Part shown: positions 1-11,500 of the stretch, piece by piece
Layout of the letters: every line of letters starts with the position of its first letter
How positions within the stretch are numbered: the stretch's first letter is position 1
From: Stomorhina lunata
Taxonomy: Eukaryota; Arthropoda; Insecta; Diptera; Rhiniidae
Length of the DNA stretch: 64,000 nucleotides
Direction: 5' to 3'
Assembly: GCA_933228675.1 (NCBI GenBank)
Contig: OW121743.1
Span: forward strand, 56,406,998 to 56,470,997
Notes under the pieces: model-generated
Told to the model about the DNA's origin: nothing
The model's input: only the letters and a program-made list of their open reading frames with translations
The model's database searches: none
Position numbers and translations under genes: made by a program

Positions 1-676
1 TCCTGTATAAAAACAAATATTAGCTAAATTTTGCCATCGTACAAACATATTCTCAAAACTTATACATTTAAGCTGTTTCCGCCATTTGGACTTATATGAG
101 AGCTATGGTCCAATGTGGACCGATTATCTTGAAATTTGGCAAATTAATTACAATTGTTACAAAAATTATGTATGCAAAAAATAAACTTAAAATTCTCATT
201 ATCTTCGGATTTACGAGCGTTTTAGTGATTTTTGTATCGTTTAGTGCATTTTAAAAGAAGAGTTTGTATGGGAGCTATGGTCAAATGTGAACCGATTTCA
301 ACGAAATTTGATACAGTGATTTTGGTTTACATAAGCAGTATTTATTTTAAATTTCATCAAAAATGTATTGATATTTGTGGCAAAAATATTAACTCCGGGA
401 AGTGGGGCCTATGGGAGGTATCATAAATAATGAACCGTTTATGACGAATTTCAATAGCCATGGTCCTACTATCAAACAAGTTATCTGTGCCAAATTTCAT
501 TAAATTATCTTAAGAATTGCGACCTGTACTTTGGTTACATGGTTTAAATGGGGGTCCAGCCAGACGGACGGACGGACGGACTGATATCGCTAAGTCTACT
601 CAGAAAGTGATTCTAAGTCTATTGGTATACTAAAAGGTCTATGCATTACACAAATCAAAACAAACTTATAATACCC
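1..676 (-). mobile_element. mini-me-like repeat element, truncated by the window edge
   Basis: This is the reverse-strand copy of the commonest interspersed repeat of the window. Read on the minus strand it runs from an ATACCC-type 5' end near 676, through a GTCC/GTCT microsatellite (seen on the plus strand as GGACGGACGGACGGAC near 563-580), to a body containing the antisense of ACCATAGCTCCCATA. Its 3' end lies outside the window; the same copy is complete at 7583-8334. The GTCY proto-microsatellite and the conserved flanks are the hallmarks of dipteran mini-me elements; that family name is inferred from architecture. No coding capacity. Confidence 0.7.
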
Positions 677-1267
677 GATATTAAATATAAGCTCGATATA
701 TTATGAATGCTTACAAACCAATTGAGAATTATGTAAACATAAATACATATAAAAACCAATCTTTTGCTGTTCTGTTAGGCCCCTAAATTCTAGATTATGC
801 CCCTTTGCATTAAAACCAAAAAATATCGCCACATGGTATGTACATTTTTTTTTTGTTTTATTCTAAAAGAAGACACTTATTCTCAACACGTTGAATGATA
901 AAATATTGAACAGTGGTTTTGTTAGTAAAAAATGTAAGAAAATAACAAACAAAGTTGAATCTACTTACATATAAGATAATGGATTCAGGAATCTATGTCG
1001 AATATAGCAAAAATATATTGCCGATGGGTAGAGGCATTACGTAAGCTTTTTGTTCTACACCCAATTTATTTCTATTACATCGATGGCGTGTTAATGCTAA
1101 TCAGCGATGGAGGATGCTTTAATTTTAACAGAAATTAATAATTCGAGAAATTAATGTTAGCCGAGACTCAGGCAGAATATGAGATATTATGCTAAGTAGT
1201 TAAGGTGCTAACATTTTGGAATGTGATGGAAATCAATCGTTTTAAACAGTTCGATTTCTGATATATT
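677..1267. repeat. AT-rich spacer with a 190-bp interspersed module
   Basis: No coding signal. The right part (about 1085-1267, from GTGTTAATGCTAA to the run CTGATATATTT) is a module that recurs with divergence at about 6900-7092, and again in both places in duplication copy 2 (about 8748-8931 and 13667-13835). It therefore predates the duplication. Its shared landmarks are TTAATGCTAAYC, GCCGAGACTCAGG and GTGATGGAAATC. No terminal repeats or ORF were recognised. Confidence 0.6.
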
Positions 1268-2204
1268 TATACCCTTCACCACCATAGGTGGAAAGGGTAT
1301 TATAAGTTTGTGCTGATGTATGTAACGCATTGAAATATTTGTCTTAGACCCACCTTTTAGTATACCAATTGGCTTAGAACCACTTTCTGAGTCGATTTAG
1401 CGATGTCCGTCCGTCCGTCTGGTTGGCTGGACGTAAACCTTGTAATCAAACTACAAGTCGCAATTCTAAAGATAATTTGATGAAATTTGGCACAGATCAT
1501 TTTTTTGATAATGGGACCATGAAATTGGTCAAAATCCGTTCATTATTTATGGTACCTCCCATAGGTCCCACTTCCCGGAATTGATATATTGGCCACAAAT
1601 ATCAATATTTTTTCATGAAATTAAAAAAAATACTGTCTATGTAAACTAAAATCACTGTTAGATATATTTTTTCATATTTTTAGATTTGTTTTTACTTATT
1701 GTGATTTTTCGATTCTTCCATATTTAAGGATTTGTGCATCCTAGGCTTATCCTTTGGCCGGTTTTATTGAAAGTTTGTAAACATTTAAACAATTCTATTT
1801 TAAATGATGTACCAAATTTTTTTGTTTCAAGTAACTCACATAGAAGATAGTTTTAATTTTGTGAATCCTATTTATTTTTTAATACTAATAAAGATGTGGA
1901 CGGTAGGCGTGTCCTTCGACCTATTTTGTTAAGATTTTGCTCACGAATTTATGTATTTAGCATGACGTAACACACCGAATTTCGTTTATATTCGACAACT
2001 ACTTTCAGATATATTTTTCATTTTGTAATTTTTGCCGATTCTACCAGATTTAAGGATTTGTGCATTTTATTATCCTTAAGCCAATTTTGTTGAAATTTTT
2101 GCAAACAATTTAATCAAATTTTTATTAAACCATGGACCAAATTTTAATTGTCTAAAGTAACCCATATAGGAGATATTTTTAGTTTTGTGAATTCCATTTA
2201 TTTT
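1268..2204 (+). mobile_element. mini-me-like element with a diverged tandem tail
   Basis: It opens with TATACCCTTCACCACC and the complementary GGTGGAAAGGGTA, which form a short 5' stem, followed by the conserved TTTGTGCTGATGTATG and GTCCGTCCGTCCGTCT microsatellite near 1405. After about 1660 the homology to other copies stops. The tail contains two diverged tandem copies (about 326 bp apart) of a block with the landmark TTTAAGGATTTGTGCAT (about 1725 and 2052). A further relative of the tail, with landmark GGCGTGTCCTTCGACC, lies at about 6745. Confidence 0.7.
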
Positions 2205-4609
2205 TATACCCTTCACCAATAGGTGAAAGGGTATTATAAGTTTGTGCATCCGTTTGTTGAAATCAAGTTTGTGAAGCCCCTGGAGGATGGACTTACATAA
2301 ATTATATATCAGATTTTAGGAAATTCTCCCGCAATGAACGCTACTATCGGTTTATAAACACCGAAAATATCGAAAAAATACCAAAAATTAGACGAAAATT
2401 TAAAAATTTTTGATTGAAACACACTTTTAAATAACAAGAGAAAAAAGATACTCCTGGTGTACATGTGATAATATGTTATATATTGTAGGAAATAGTTCCC
2501 AAAGCACTCTGTAAAATTTTTATCATTAGAAAATGTTTGTTGAAAAAACGAAATGCAGAAATAGGAAAAACCATCCTCTTTTAGAACGGACCTACATAAA
2601 TTTTATATCAGATTTTAGGAAATTCCCCCGCCAAGCACGTTATTAAATTTTTTCAAAAGCGGTCCATAAAAAATTGAGATATCGCCATACACTACATTTG
2701 ATATACAGCAAATTGCCCAAAGTACGTGTCTAAGAAATTTTGTTTACATTTTGTAAGTATTGTTTCAGCGATATCTCAGGTGTTTATGGACCGATTGTGA
2801 TGGAATTTGACAGCGTCCTTTGCGGGAGGATTTCCTAAAATCTGATATATAAACTCCACAAATCTGATTGTGAATACCATTCAAATTGTACCGATCGACT
2901 CAAAATCGGCAGGAGAATTGATTTCGCGACGTCCGTCCGTCTCTCTGTTTGTCCGTCCGTCCTTCCGTCCATCTTCCTGTCTGTCCATGTGCCTTTTGAA
3001 GTCAAGTCTTTGGAGCTCCTGTTTTGTCGATATCTTAGATGTTTATTTTGATGAAATTTAATAGCGTTCTTCGCAGGGGATTACCTAAATTCTGCTGCAT
3101 TCGGTATTTTCGGGTAGATATAATTTAGTGTTTAAGCGATATTTCAGGTGTTTTGATCGACAATGGTGAAATTCGGGGTGGGACGATATCCTAAAAAAAA
3201 AAAAAAAATTCGATTTTTTTTATTGCAATTGGGAGAAATCTGTTCACGTTGGACAATTGCTCCCGTATAACTTCGCCTAAGGCAATCTTTTAGTAGCTAA
3301 TAAATGACAAATTATAATAGATACGATGATGACATTTAGCATAAAGACGTTGTACAATATTGTTATTCAGCGCGATAGCGCCTAAAATAAACTTTCTAGA
3401 GGGATTGAAAATAGTTCGCCCATTTTAGTGAAATCTCCCATATAACTCTGACCGGGAATCTCCTTAATGCTGCTAAATTAAATCATATTATAACTGCACA
3501 AAGAACTAGAGCAAAACTTTCCACAAACAGATCGGAAGAACAATACATCCCAAATATTATGGATGAAGTATTCATCTTAATTAGTTAACTAACTTCAGAT
3601 TAATAAGTAAATCTTCAATAACTTTTCCGATAAAGCTGATATCCATCAATTTAAAAGCTATATATTTCCCGTATGTATCTAAAACTAAGAGTGTATAACC
3701 TATTGTTCTAAGGCTTGTATACATTGACAAAACAATCATTATTAAAGCTTTGGTCTATATCGGTCCGCTCACTTCAGAGTTTTACATAACTACCCAGCAA
3801 AACTTTGGTAATGGCAAGTACTCTGATAACTGGTTACCTTGTAACGACTACAACATACCATCCGAATAAATAATAAGTTATTACAGAAGTACTTATTTGT
3901 AATTAAGATGGTAATTTAAACTGAATGGCCCCGGTTCAAATCCCACCAAGGGCAACAATTTTTTTTAGTTTTTTTTTATTAAAAGAGTATTTTTGAATGA
4001 TTTTTGAATTTTAAGAACTTAAATATTATCTTCTGTAAAAAAATTTGTAAAACTAACTCACGTTAATGAAAAAATACCATCATGAGTCAATTTTGATTAT
4101 GTAGGGGATGTTTAATAGCAAACACGATTCTAATTGGTCTTAACTTGATAAGCCCAACTTATCTGGGTCATCCTTCATCTCAACTGTGGACACACACCTC
4201 CTCATGGTATCACCCGGGGAGCTAGTTTAACACCCATTAATATTGTGAGTTAACATGTTCCGAGAGTTGTCCCATAAGATCGATAGAAATGGGTTAGGAT
4301 TACGGGCTAGTAACCCTCTCTTGCAAAAAAAATACAATGAAGAGGATAAAATTAGAATTGAAATGTCCCACTACCTAATGTTAGAGGAGGATGTCCGAAA
4401 CTTCGATAGAAAGACCAAGTAGAGGAATATTTTTCAAAGCTTGGCCTATAAAATTTTAGAATATTCGCACAAGATCGAAATCCATGGAATTCTAAAATAT
4501 GCTCGGACTTTGACCTTAACAGGTTGTAACATTTAAGTAAGTAAGAGTCAATCTTATGTAAAAACTTATACAAAAAAGAAGATTTAAATTGTTTAAGTTT
4601 TAAAATAAT

Positions 4610-5878
4610 CCCAGTAAAACTTTTCATTACCAAATAATGAGTTAAACAGTTAAACTATTGAACACGAACTACTTACTCATTCGCTGTTTAAGTCATTACA
4701 TTAACATGGGGATGTCATTGGAGGCAAGTACTTACCAATTGCAGAAAAGTAATGACTTGGGTAAGCAATTTGAAAGCAACAACAACAACAGCAACAACTT
4801 TTTTGTTGTTGTTTTATTAAAAACATATATTTTTAAACGAAATACAAAATTTTTTTTTATGATCCCATGGGGGCTCGAACCCAGACCCTCCGACTGCTAG
4901 TCAGAGACTCTTCCACTGAGCTACTTCATATGTTGAAAACTTAGCAGCTTATAATTAATATAAACAATTTTTATTTTTAGATCCAAAATCATGTGAAAAT
5001 AACTTTGTTTTTCCCTGCTTTTTTTGCTTTGTTGTAATTTTTGGAAAAATATTTTTATACGATTTTTTGTAATTATTTTAAAACTTTTTTAAAATTATTT
5101 TAAAACTTAAACAATTTAAATCTTCTTTTTTGTATAAGTTTTTACATAAGATTGACTCTTACTTACTTAAATGTTACAACCTGTTAAGGTCAAAGTCTGA
5201 GCATATTTTAGAATTCCATGGATTTCGATCTTGTGCGAATATTCTCCAATTTTATAGGCCAAGCTTTGAAAAATGTTCCTCTACTTGGTCTTTCTATCGA
5301 AGTTTCGGACATCCTCCTCTAATATTAGGTAGTGGGACATTTCAATTCTAATTTTATCCTCTTCATTGTATTTTTTTTTCAAGAGAGGGTTACTAGTCCG
5401 TAATTCTAAACATGTTAACTCACAATATTAATGGGTGTTAAACTAGCTCCCCGGGTGATACCATGAGGAGGTGTGTGTCCACAGTTGAGATGAAGGATGA
5501 CCCAGATAAGTTGGGCTTACCAAGTTAAGACCAATTAGAATCGTGTTTGGTATTCAACATCCCCTACATAATCAAAATTGACTCATGATGGTATTTTTTC
5601 ATTACCTCGAGTTAGTTTTCTAAAATTTTTTTTTACAGAAGGTAATATTTAAGTTCTTAAAATTCAAAAATCATTTAAAAAACTCTTTTAATAAAAAAAA
5701 ATAAAAAAAAAATTGTTGGTCTTGGTGGGATTCGAACCGGGGCCATTCAGTTTAAATTACCATCTTAATTACAAATAAGTACTTCTGTAATAACTTATTA
5801 TTAATTCGGATGGTGTGTTGTAGTCGTTACAAGGTAACCAGTTATCAGAGTACTTGCCAATACCAAAGTTTTGCTGGG
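4610..5878 (-). mobile_element. nested inverted copy of the same TIR transposon
   Basis: This is the reverse complement of the host element, complete from CCCAGTAAAACTTTTC to CCAAAGTTTTGCTGGG. It is flanked by AT on each side, and the empty site in duplication copy 2 (12309-12315 region, reading AAAATAATTTTAAAA) has that AT once. This is a clean insertion with a 2-bp target duplication, later than the segmental duplication or lost from copy 2. Together with the host arms it makes two very long inverted repeats (3793-4609 against 5091-5878, and 4610-5090 against 5881-6363). Confidence 0.85.
4858..4930 (-). other. tRNA-like segment (box A/box B) in nested TIR element
   Basis: On the minus strand a 73-nt stretch resembles a tRNA: box A TAGCTCAGTGG, D arm GCTC/GAGT, an anticodon arm with five pairs (TCTGA/TCGGA) around a CTAGCAG loop (AGC in the anticodon position), box B GGTTCGAGCCC, then a T-rich tract downstream in the element. 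The T-stem pairs only partly and the acceptor is irregular, so this is probably a tRNA relic or pol III promoter captured by the transposon, not a working tRNA. Confidence 0.45.
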
Positions 5879-6044
5879 ATTTTAAAAAAGTTTTAAAATA
5901 ATTACAAAAAATCGTATAAAAATATTTTTCCAAAAATTACAACAAAGCAAAAAAAAGCAGGGAAAAACAAAGTTATTTTCACATGATTTTGGATCTAAAA
6001 ATAAAAATTGTTTATATTAATTATAAGCTGCTAAGTTTTCAACA

Positions 6045-6117
6045 TATGAAGTAGCTCAGTGGAAGAGTCTCTGCCTAGCAGTCGGAGGGTCTGGGTTCGA
6101 GCCCCCATGGGATCATA
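6045..6117 (+). other. tRNA-like segment (box A/box B) in host TIR element
   Basis: Same 73-nt segment as in the nested copy, with one change that weakens the anticodon stem (TCTGC instead of TCTGA). Box A TAGCTCAGTGG and box B GGTTCGAGCCC are intact and correctly spaced. The first five and last five bases (TATGA/TCATA) can pair, but the register is offset from a canonical acceptor. Confidence 0.45.
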
Positions 6118-6732
6118 AAAAAATTTTGTATTTCGTTTAAAAATATATATTTTTAATAAAACAACAACAAAAAAGTTGTTGCTGTTGTTGTTGTTGCTTT
6201 CAAATTGCTTACCCAAGTCATTACTTTTCTGCAATTGGTAAGTACTTGCCTCCAATGATATCCCCATGTTAATGTAATGACTTAAACAGCGAATGAGTAA
6301 GTAGTTCGTGTTCAATAGTTTAACTGTTTAACTCATTATTTGGTAATGAAAAGTTTTACTGGGTAATCAAGAACTTTTACTAGTTGGATTATACGTACAT
6401 TTGATCTATCGAACTTATTTAAACCTAACCTTTGGGTCCATGACTTTTCTAGATGAAGATGCCACCGAAAAGCTTTTCGTTTTCCGACTCTTAATTTGAA
6501 AGACACTGTATACAATACTAGTATAACCAAATATTGCTAGGAATTACATTTGGTATGATCAAAAGATAATTAATATACATATCAAGCATTTGTGTGGGGC
6601 TCAACTAAGTCAGTAATCATAACGATATAATTATCAATAAATTCTTACGATATTGAACTTTACTTTTGGAACACCATTGGTGAAGGGTATCCATGATTCG
6701 GCAAAGCCGAATATACCACTCTTACTTGTTCA

Positions 6733-7582
6733 ATATAAAAAAATATGTGGGCGGTAGGCGTGTCCTTCGACCGACTTTGTTATAATTTTGAATACGATCA
6801 TGTTGAATTCATATGAAGTTATATACCAAATTTCATTCATCAAAGACAACTGCTTCGATTTTTGTCCATTGGTTGTATGGAATGGTAGCACTGTGCGACG
6901 GTGTGTTAATGCTAACCACCGATAGAGGATGCTGTACTAAGTAATATTTTTAACAAAACTTAATAATTGTAGAAAGTAATGTTTGCCGAGACTCAGGTAA
7001 AATATGAAATGTTCGCCGAAGTGCTAACATTTCGGCATGTGATGGAAATCGATCGTTTTTAAACCGTTCCATTTCTGATATATTTTTAAGATAATTTTCG
7101 GTTATTTTCCCCAAAAAACTGAAAGTTTGGACTCCCATACAAAAAACTTACGGAAACAGCCAAAATTTCACCTAAAAATACACTTAAATGCCAATAAATC
7201 TAAAACTATAACAAATCTAAAACTATAACAGATATATATACCACTAAATTTAGCACGACGAAGTCTTATATCAATACCAACCAATGTGCAAAATTTTGTC
7301 ACAATCGGTAACCATTTGACCATAGCTCCCATATAAAAAACTTACGGAAACACAAAAATACAAAAAGAAAAAGGGGTTTATGTCCGTCTGTCCGTCAGAT
7401 AAAAGCGCAATAGCGCCTTAACGAAAAGGGCTACAGCAACAAAATTTTACAAAAAGAAGTCTTATGTGAATGCCAGCCAGTGTGCTTGGTCCAATGTGGA
7501 CCAAATTTCGTTAAAATCGGTCCACATTTGACCATAGCTCCCATATAAAAAAATTACGGAAAAACAAAAATACACAAAAAAA
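6733..7582. repeat. mini-me-related and module sequence, no gene
   Basis: Contains the GGCGTGTCCTTCGACC block, the second copy of the 190-bp module (about 6900-7092) and, from 7138, repeated phrases such as GACCATAGCTCCCATATAA typical of mini-me bodies, with a short GTCCGTCTGTCCGTC run near 7383. Homology to duplication copy 2 ends at about 7137. No coding signal. Confidence 0.55.
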
Positions 7583-8334
7583 AAACAAGTAAGAAAGTGC
7601 TATAGTCGGTCAAGCCCGACCGTACGATACCCTTTACCACTAAGGTCAAAGGTGTTCGTTTTTCTGTATAAAAACAAATATTAGCTAAATTTTGCCATCG
7701 TACAAACATATTCTCAAAACTGATACATTTAAGCTGTTTCCGCCATTTGGACTTCTATGAGAGCTATGGTCCAATGTAGACCGATTATCTTGAAATTTGG
7801 CAAATTAATTACAATTGTTACAAAAATTATGTATGCAAAAAATAAACTTAAAATTCTCATTATCTTCGGATTTACAAGCGTTTTAGTGATTTTTGTATCA
7901 TTTAGTGCGTTTTAAAAGAAGAGTTTGTATGGGAGCTATGGTGAAATGTGGACCGATTTCAACGACATTTGGTACAGAGATTTTGGTTTATATAAGCAGT
8001 ATTTATTTTAGATTTTATCAAAAATGTATTGAAATTTGTGGCCAAAATATTAACTCCGGGAAGTGGGGCCTATGGGAGGTATCATAAATAACGAACCGAT
8101 TATAACGAATTTCAATAGCCATGGTCCTACTATCAAGCAAGTTATCTGTGCCAAATTTCATTAAATTATCTTAAGAATTGCGATTTGTACTTTGATTACA
8201 TGATTTAAATGGGGGTCCAGCCAGTCGGACGGACGGACTGATATCGCTAAGTCTACTCAGAAAGTGATTCTAAGTCTATTGGCATACTAAAAGGTCTATG
8301 CGTTACATACATCAAAACAAACTTATAATACCCG
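7583..8334 (-). mobile_element. complete mini-me-like element
   Basis: Full-length reverse-strand copy of about 750 bp. The plus strand starts AAACAAGTAAGAAAGTGCTA, followed by a hairpin (GGTCAAGCCCGACC) and the 3' GATACCCTTTACCAC, and ends at ATACCC near 8334. The GGACGGACGG microsatellite is at about 8225. It matches, in the opposite orientation, the intact copy at 35564-36320, and its truncated twin is at the window start. Confidence 0.8.
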
Positions 8335-8931
8335 GTAATAAATATAAGCTCGATATATTATGAATGTTTACAAACCAATTGAGAATTATGTAAACGTAAA
8401 TACATGTAAAAACCAATCTTTTGCTGTTCTGTTAGGCCCCTAAATTCTAGATTATGCCCCTTTGCGTTAAAACCAAAAAATATCGCCACATGATATGTAC
8501 ATTTTTTTTTGTTTTATTCTAAAAGAAGACACTTATTCTCAACACGTTGAATGATAAAATATTGAACAGTGGTTTTGTTAGTAAAAAAATGTAAGAAAAT
8601 AACAAACAAAGTTGAATCTACTTACATGATAAGATAAGATAATGGATTCAGGAATCTATGTCGAATATAGCAAAAATATATTGTCGATGGGTAGAGGCAT
8701 TACGTAAGCTTTTTGTTCTACACCCAATTTATTTCTATTACATCGATGGCGTGTTAATGCTAATCAGCGATGGAGGATGCTTTAATTTTAACAGAAATTA
8801 ATAATTCGAGAAATTAATGTTAGCCGAGACTCAGGCAGAATATGAGATATTATGCTAAGTAGTTAAGGTGCTAACATTTTGGAATATGATGGAAATCGAT
8901 CGTTTTTAAACAGTTCGATTTCTGATATATT
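8335..8931. repeat. AT-rich spacer and 190-bp module (copy 2)
   Basis: Counterpart of 677-1267. No gene signal; the module begins near 8748 (GTGTTAATGCTAATC). Confidence 0.6.
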
Positions 8932-9872
8932 TATACCCTTCACCACCATAGGTGGAAAGGGTATTATAAGTTTGTGCTGATGTATGTAACGCATTGAAAT
9001 ATTTGTCTTAGACCCACCTTTTAGTATACCAATTGGCTTAGAACCACTTTCTGAGTCGATTTAGCGATGTCCGTCCGTCCGTCCGTCTGATTGGCTGGAC
9101 GTAAACCTTGTAATCAAACTACAAGTCGCTATTCTAAAGATAATTTGATGAAATTTGGCACAGATCATTTTTTTGATAATGGGACCATAAAATTGGTCAA
9201 AATCCGTTCATTATTTATGGTACCTCCCATAGGTCGCACTTCCCGGAATTGATATATTGGCCACAAATATCAATATTTTTTCATGAAATTAAAAAAAATA
9301 CTGTCTATGTAAACTAAAATCACTGTTAGATATATTTTTTCATATTTTTAGATTTATTTTTACTTATTGTGATTTTTCGATTCTTCCATATTTAAGGATT
9401 TGTGCATCCTAGGCTTATCCTTTGGCCGGTTTTATTGAAAGTTTGCAAACATTTAAACAATTCTATTTTAAATGATGTACCAAATTTTTTTGTCTCAAGT
9501 AACTCACATAGAAGATATTTTTAATTTTGTGAATCCTATTTATTTTTTAATATTAATAAAGATGTGGGCGGTAGGCGTGTCCTTCGACCTATTTTGTTAA
9601 GATTTTGCTCACGAATTTATGTATTTAGCATGACGTAACACACCGAATTTCGTTTATATTCGACAACTACTTTCAGATATATTTTTCATTTTGTAATTTT
9701 TGCCGATTCTACCAGATTTAAGGATTTGTGCATTTTATTATCCTTAAGCCAATTTTGTTGAAATTTTTGCAAACAATTTAATCAAATTTTTATTAAACCA
9801 TGGACCAAATTTTAATTGTCTAAAGTAACCCATATAGGAGATATTTTTAGTTTTGTGAATTCCATTTATTTT
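8932..9872 (+). mobile_element. mini-me-like element with diverged tail (copy 2)
   Basis: Counterpart of 1268-2204. The microsatellite is one GTCC longer (near 9070), showing slippage since duplication. Confidence 0.7.
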
Positions 9873-11500
9873 TATACCCTTCACCAATAGGTGAAAGGGT
9901 ATTATAAGTTTGTGCATCCGTTTGTTGAAATCAAGTTTGTGAAGCCCCTGGAGGATGGACTTACATAAATTATATATCAGATTTTAGGAAATTCTCCCGC
10001 AATGAACGCTACTATCGGTTTATAAACACCGAAAATATCGAAAAAATACCAAAAATTAGACGAAAATTTAAAAATTTTTGATTGAAACACCACTTTTAAA
10101 TAACAAGAGAAAAAAGATACTCCTGGTGTACATGTGATAATATGTTATATATTGTAGGAAATAGTTCCCAAAGCACTCTGTAAAATTTTTATCAAAATCG
10201 GTCCATAAACAACTGAGATATCGCCAAAACACTGAATTTGATGTATCGCAAATTGCCCAAAGTTCGCATTAGAAAATGTTTGTTGAAAAAACGAAATGCA
10301 GAAATAGGAAAAACCATCCTCTTTTAGAACGGACCTACATAAATTTTATATCAGATTTTAGGAAATTCCCCCGCCAAGCACGTTATTAAATTTTTTCAAA
10401 AGCGGTCCATAAAAAATTGAGATATCGCCATACACTACATTTGATATACAGCAAATTGCCCAAAGTACGTGTCTAAGAAATTTTGTTTACATTTTGTAAG
10501 TATTGTTTCAGCGATATCTCAGGTGTTTATGGACCGATTGTGATGGAATTTGACAGCGTCCTTTGCGGGAGGATTTCCTAAAATCTGATATATAAACTCC
10601 ACAAATCTGATTGTGAATACCATTCAAATTGTACCGATCGACTCAAAATCGGCAGGAGAATTGATTTCGCGACGTCCGTCCGTCTGTCTGTTTGTCCGTC
10701 CGTCCTTCCGTCCATCTTCCTGTCTGTCCGTGTGCCTTTTGAAGTCAAGTCTTTGGAGCTCCTGTTTTGTCGATATCTTAGATGTTTATTTTGATGAAAT
10801 TTAATAGCGTTCGGTATTTTCGGGTAGATATAATTTAGTGTTTAAGCGATATTTCAGGTGTTTTGATCGACAATGGTGAAATTCGGGGTGGGACGATATC
10901 CTAAAAAAAAAAAAAATTCGATTTTTTTTATTGCAATTGGGAGAAATCTGTTCACGTTGGACAATTGCTCCCGTATAACTTCGCCTAAGGCAATCTTTTA
11001 GTAGCTAATAAATGACAAATTATAATAGATACGATGATGACATTTAGCATAAAGACGTTGTACAATATTGTTATTCAGCGCGATAGCGCCTAAAATAAAC
11101 TTTCTAGAGGGATTGAAAATAGTTCGCCCATTTTAGTGAAATCTCCCATATAACTCTGACCGGGAATCTCCTTAATGCTGCTAAATTAAATCATATTATA
11201 ACTGCACAAAGAACTAGAGCAAAACTTTCCACAAACAGATCGGAAGAACAATACATCCCAAATATTATGGATGAAGTATTCATCTTAATTAGTTAACTAA
11301 CTTCAGATTAATAAGTAAATCTTCAATAACTTTTCCGATAAAGCTGATATCCATCAATTTAAAAGCTATATATTTCCCGTATGTATCTAAAACTAAGAGT
11401 GTATAACCTATTGTTCTAAGGCTTGTATACATTGACAAAACAATCATTATTAAAGCTTTGGTCTATATCGGTCCGCTCACTTCAGAGTTTTACATAACTA

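Larger units (their letters stand above)
3793..6363 (+). mobile_element. 1.3-kb TIR transposon (non-autonomous), split by its own inverted copy
   Basis: The element starts CCCAGCAAAACTTTGG and ends AAAAGTTTTACTGGG, giving imperfect TIRs of about 14 bp flanked by TA on both sides. Removing the nested copy (4610-5878) and its 2-bp target duplication leaves about 1300 bp, matching the uninterrupted copy at 11501-12798. It carries no transposase ORF; the 60-95-codon frames inside are in tRNA-like or low-complexity DNA. The TA duplication and TIRs suggest a Tc1/mariner-type or similar cut-and-paste MITE, but the family is not established. Confidence 0.75.
2205..6732 (+). mobile_element. composite mini-me-type element interrupted by a TIR transposon
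   Basis: A second 5' terminus, TATACCCTTCACCAATAGG, begins at 2205, and a matching 3' terminus lies at 6660-6732: GGTGAAGGGTAT, a perfect 7-bp-stem hairpin at 6696-6712 (ATTCGGC-AAA-GCCGAAT), then CTTACTTGTT. Between them are inverted segments (about 2283-2332 against 2815-2865), a GTCC/GTCT microsatellite near 2930-2990, a poly-A at 3193-3208 and the inserted TIR element. A 63-codon ORF across the microsatellite is not judged to be a gene. Boundaries of the composite are inferred from the termini. Confidence 0.55.
3..7137 (+). repeat. segmental tandem duplication, copy 1
   Basis: Almost the whole interval recurs in the same order and orientation at 7664-13880, starting with an offset of 7661. 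Differences by eye are scattered substitutions plus a few indels. Relative to copy 2 it lacks about 75 bp after 2533, has about 33 extra bases at 3069-3102, has about 19 extra bases near 7017-7036, and carries a 1269-bp nested insertion at 4610-5878. The unit probably begins upstream of the window, because homology is already present at base 3. Sequence 7138-7582 has no partner downstream. Confidence 0.95.

Noticed and set aside
2870..3061. 63-codon ORF conserved in both duplication copies (also 10613-10804)
   Set aside because: Conservation only reflects the recent duplication; it spans the GTCC microsatellite of a mini-me element.
6045..6117. Functional tRNA gene
   Set aside because: T-stem and acceptor pair poorly, the copies are inside a transposon and one has a mutated box A.
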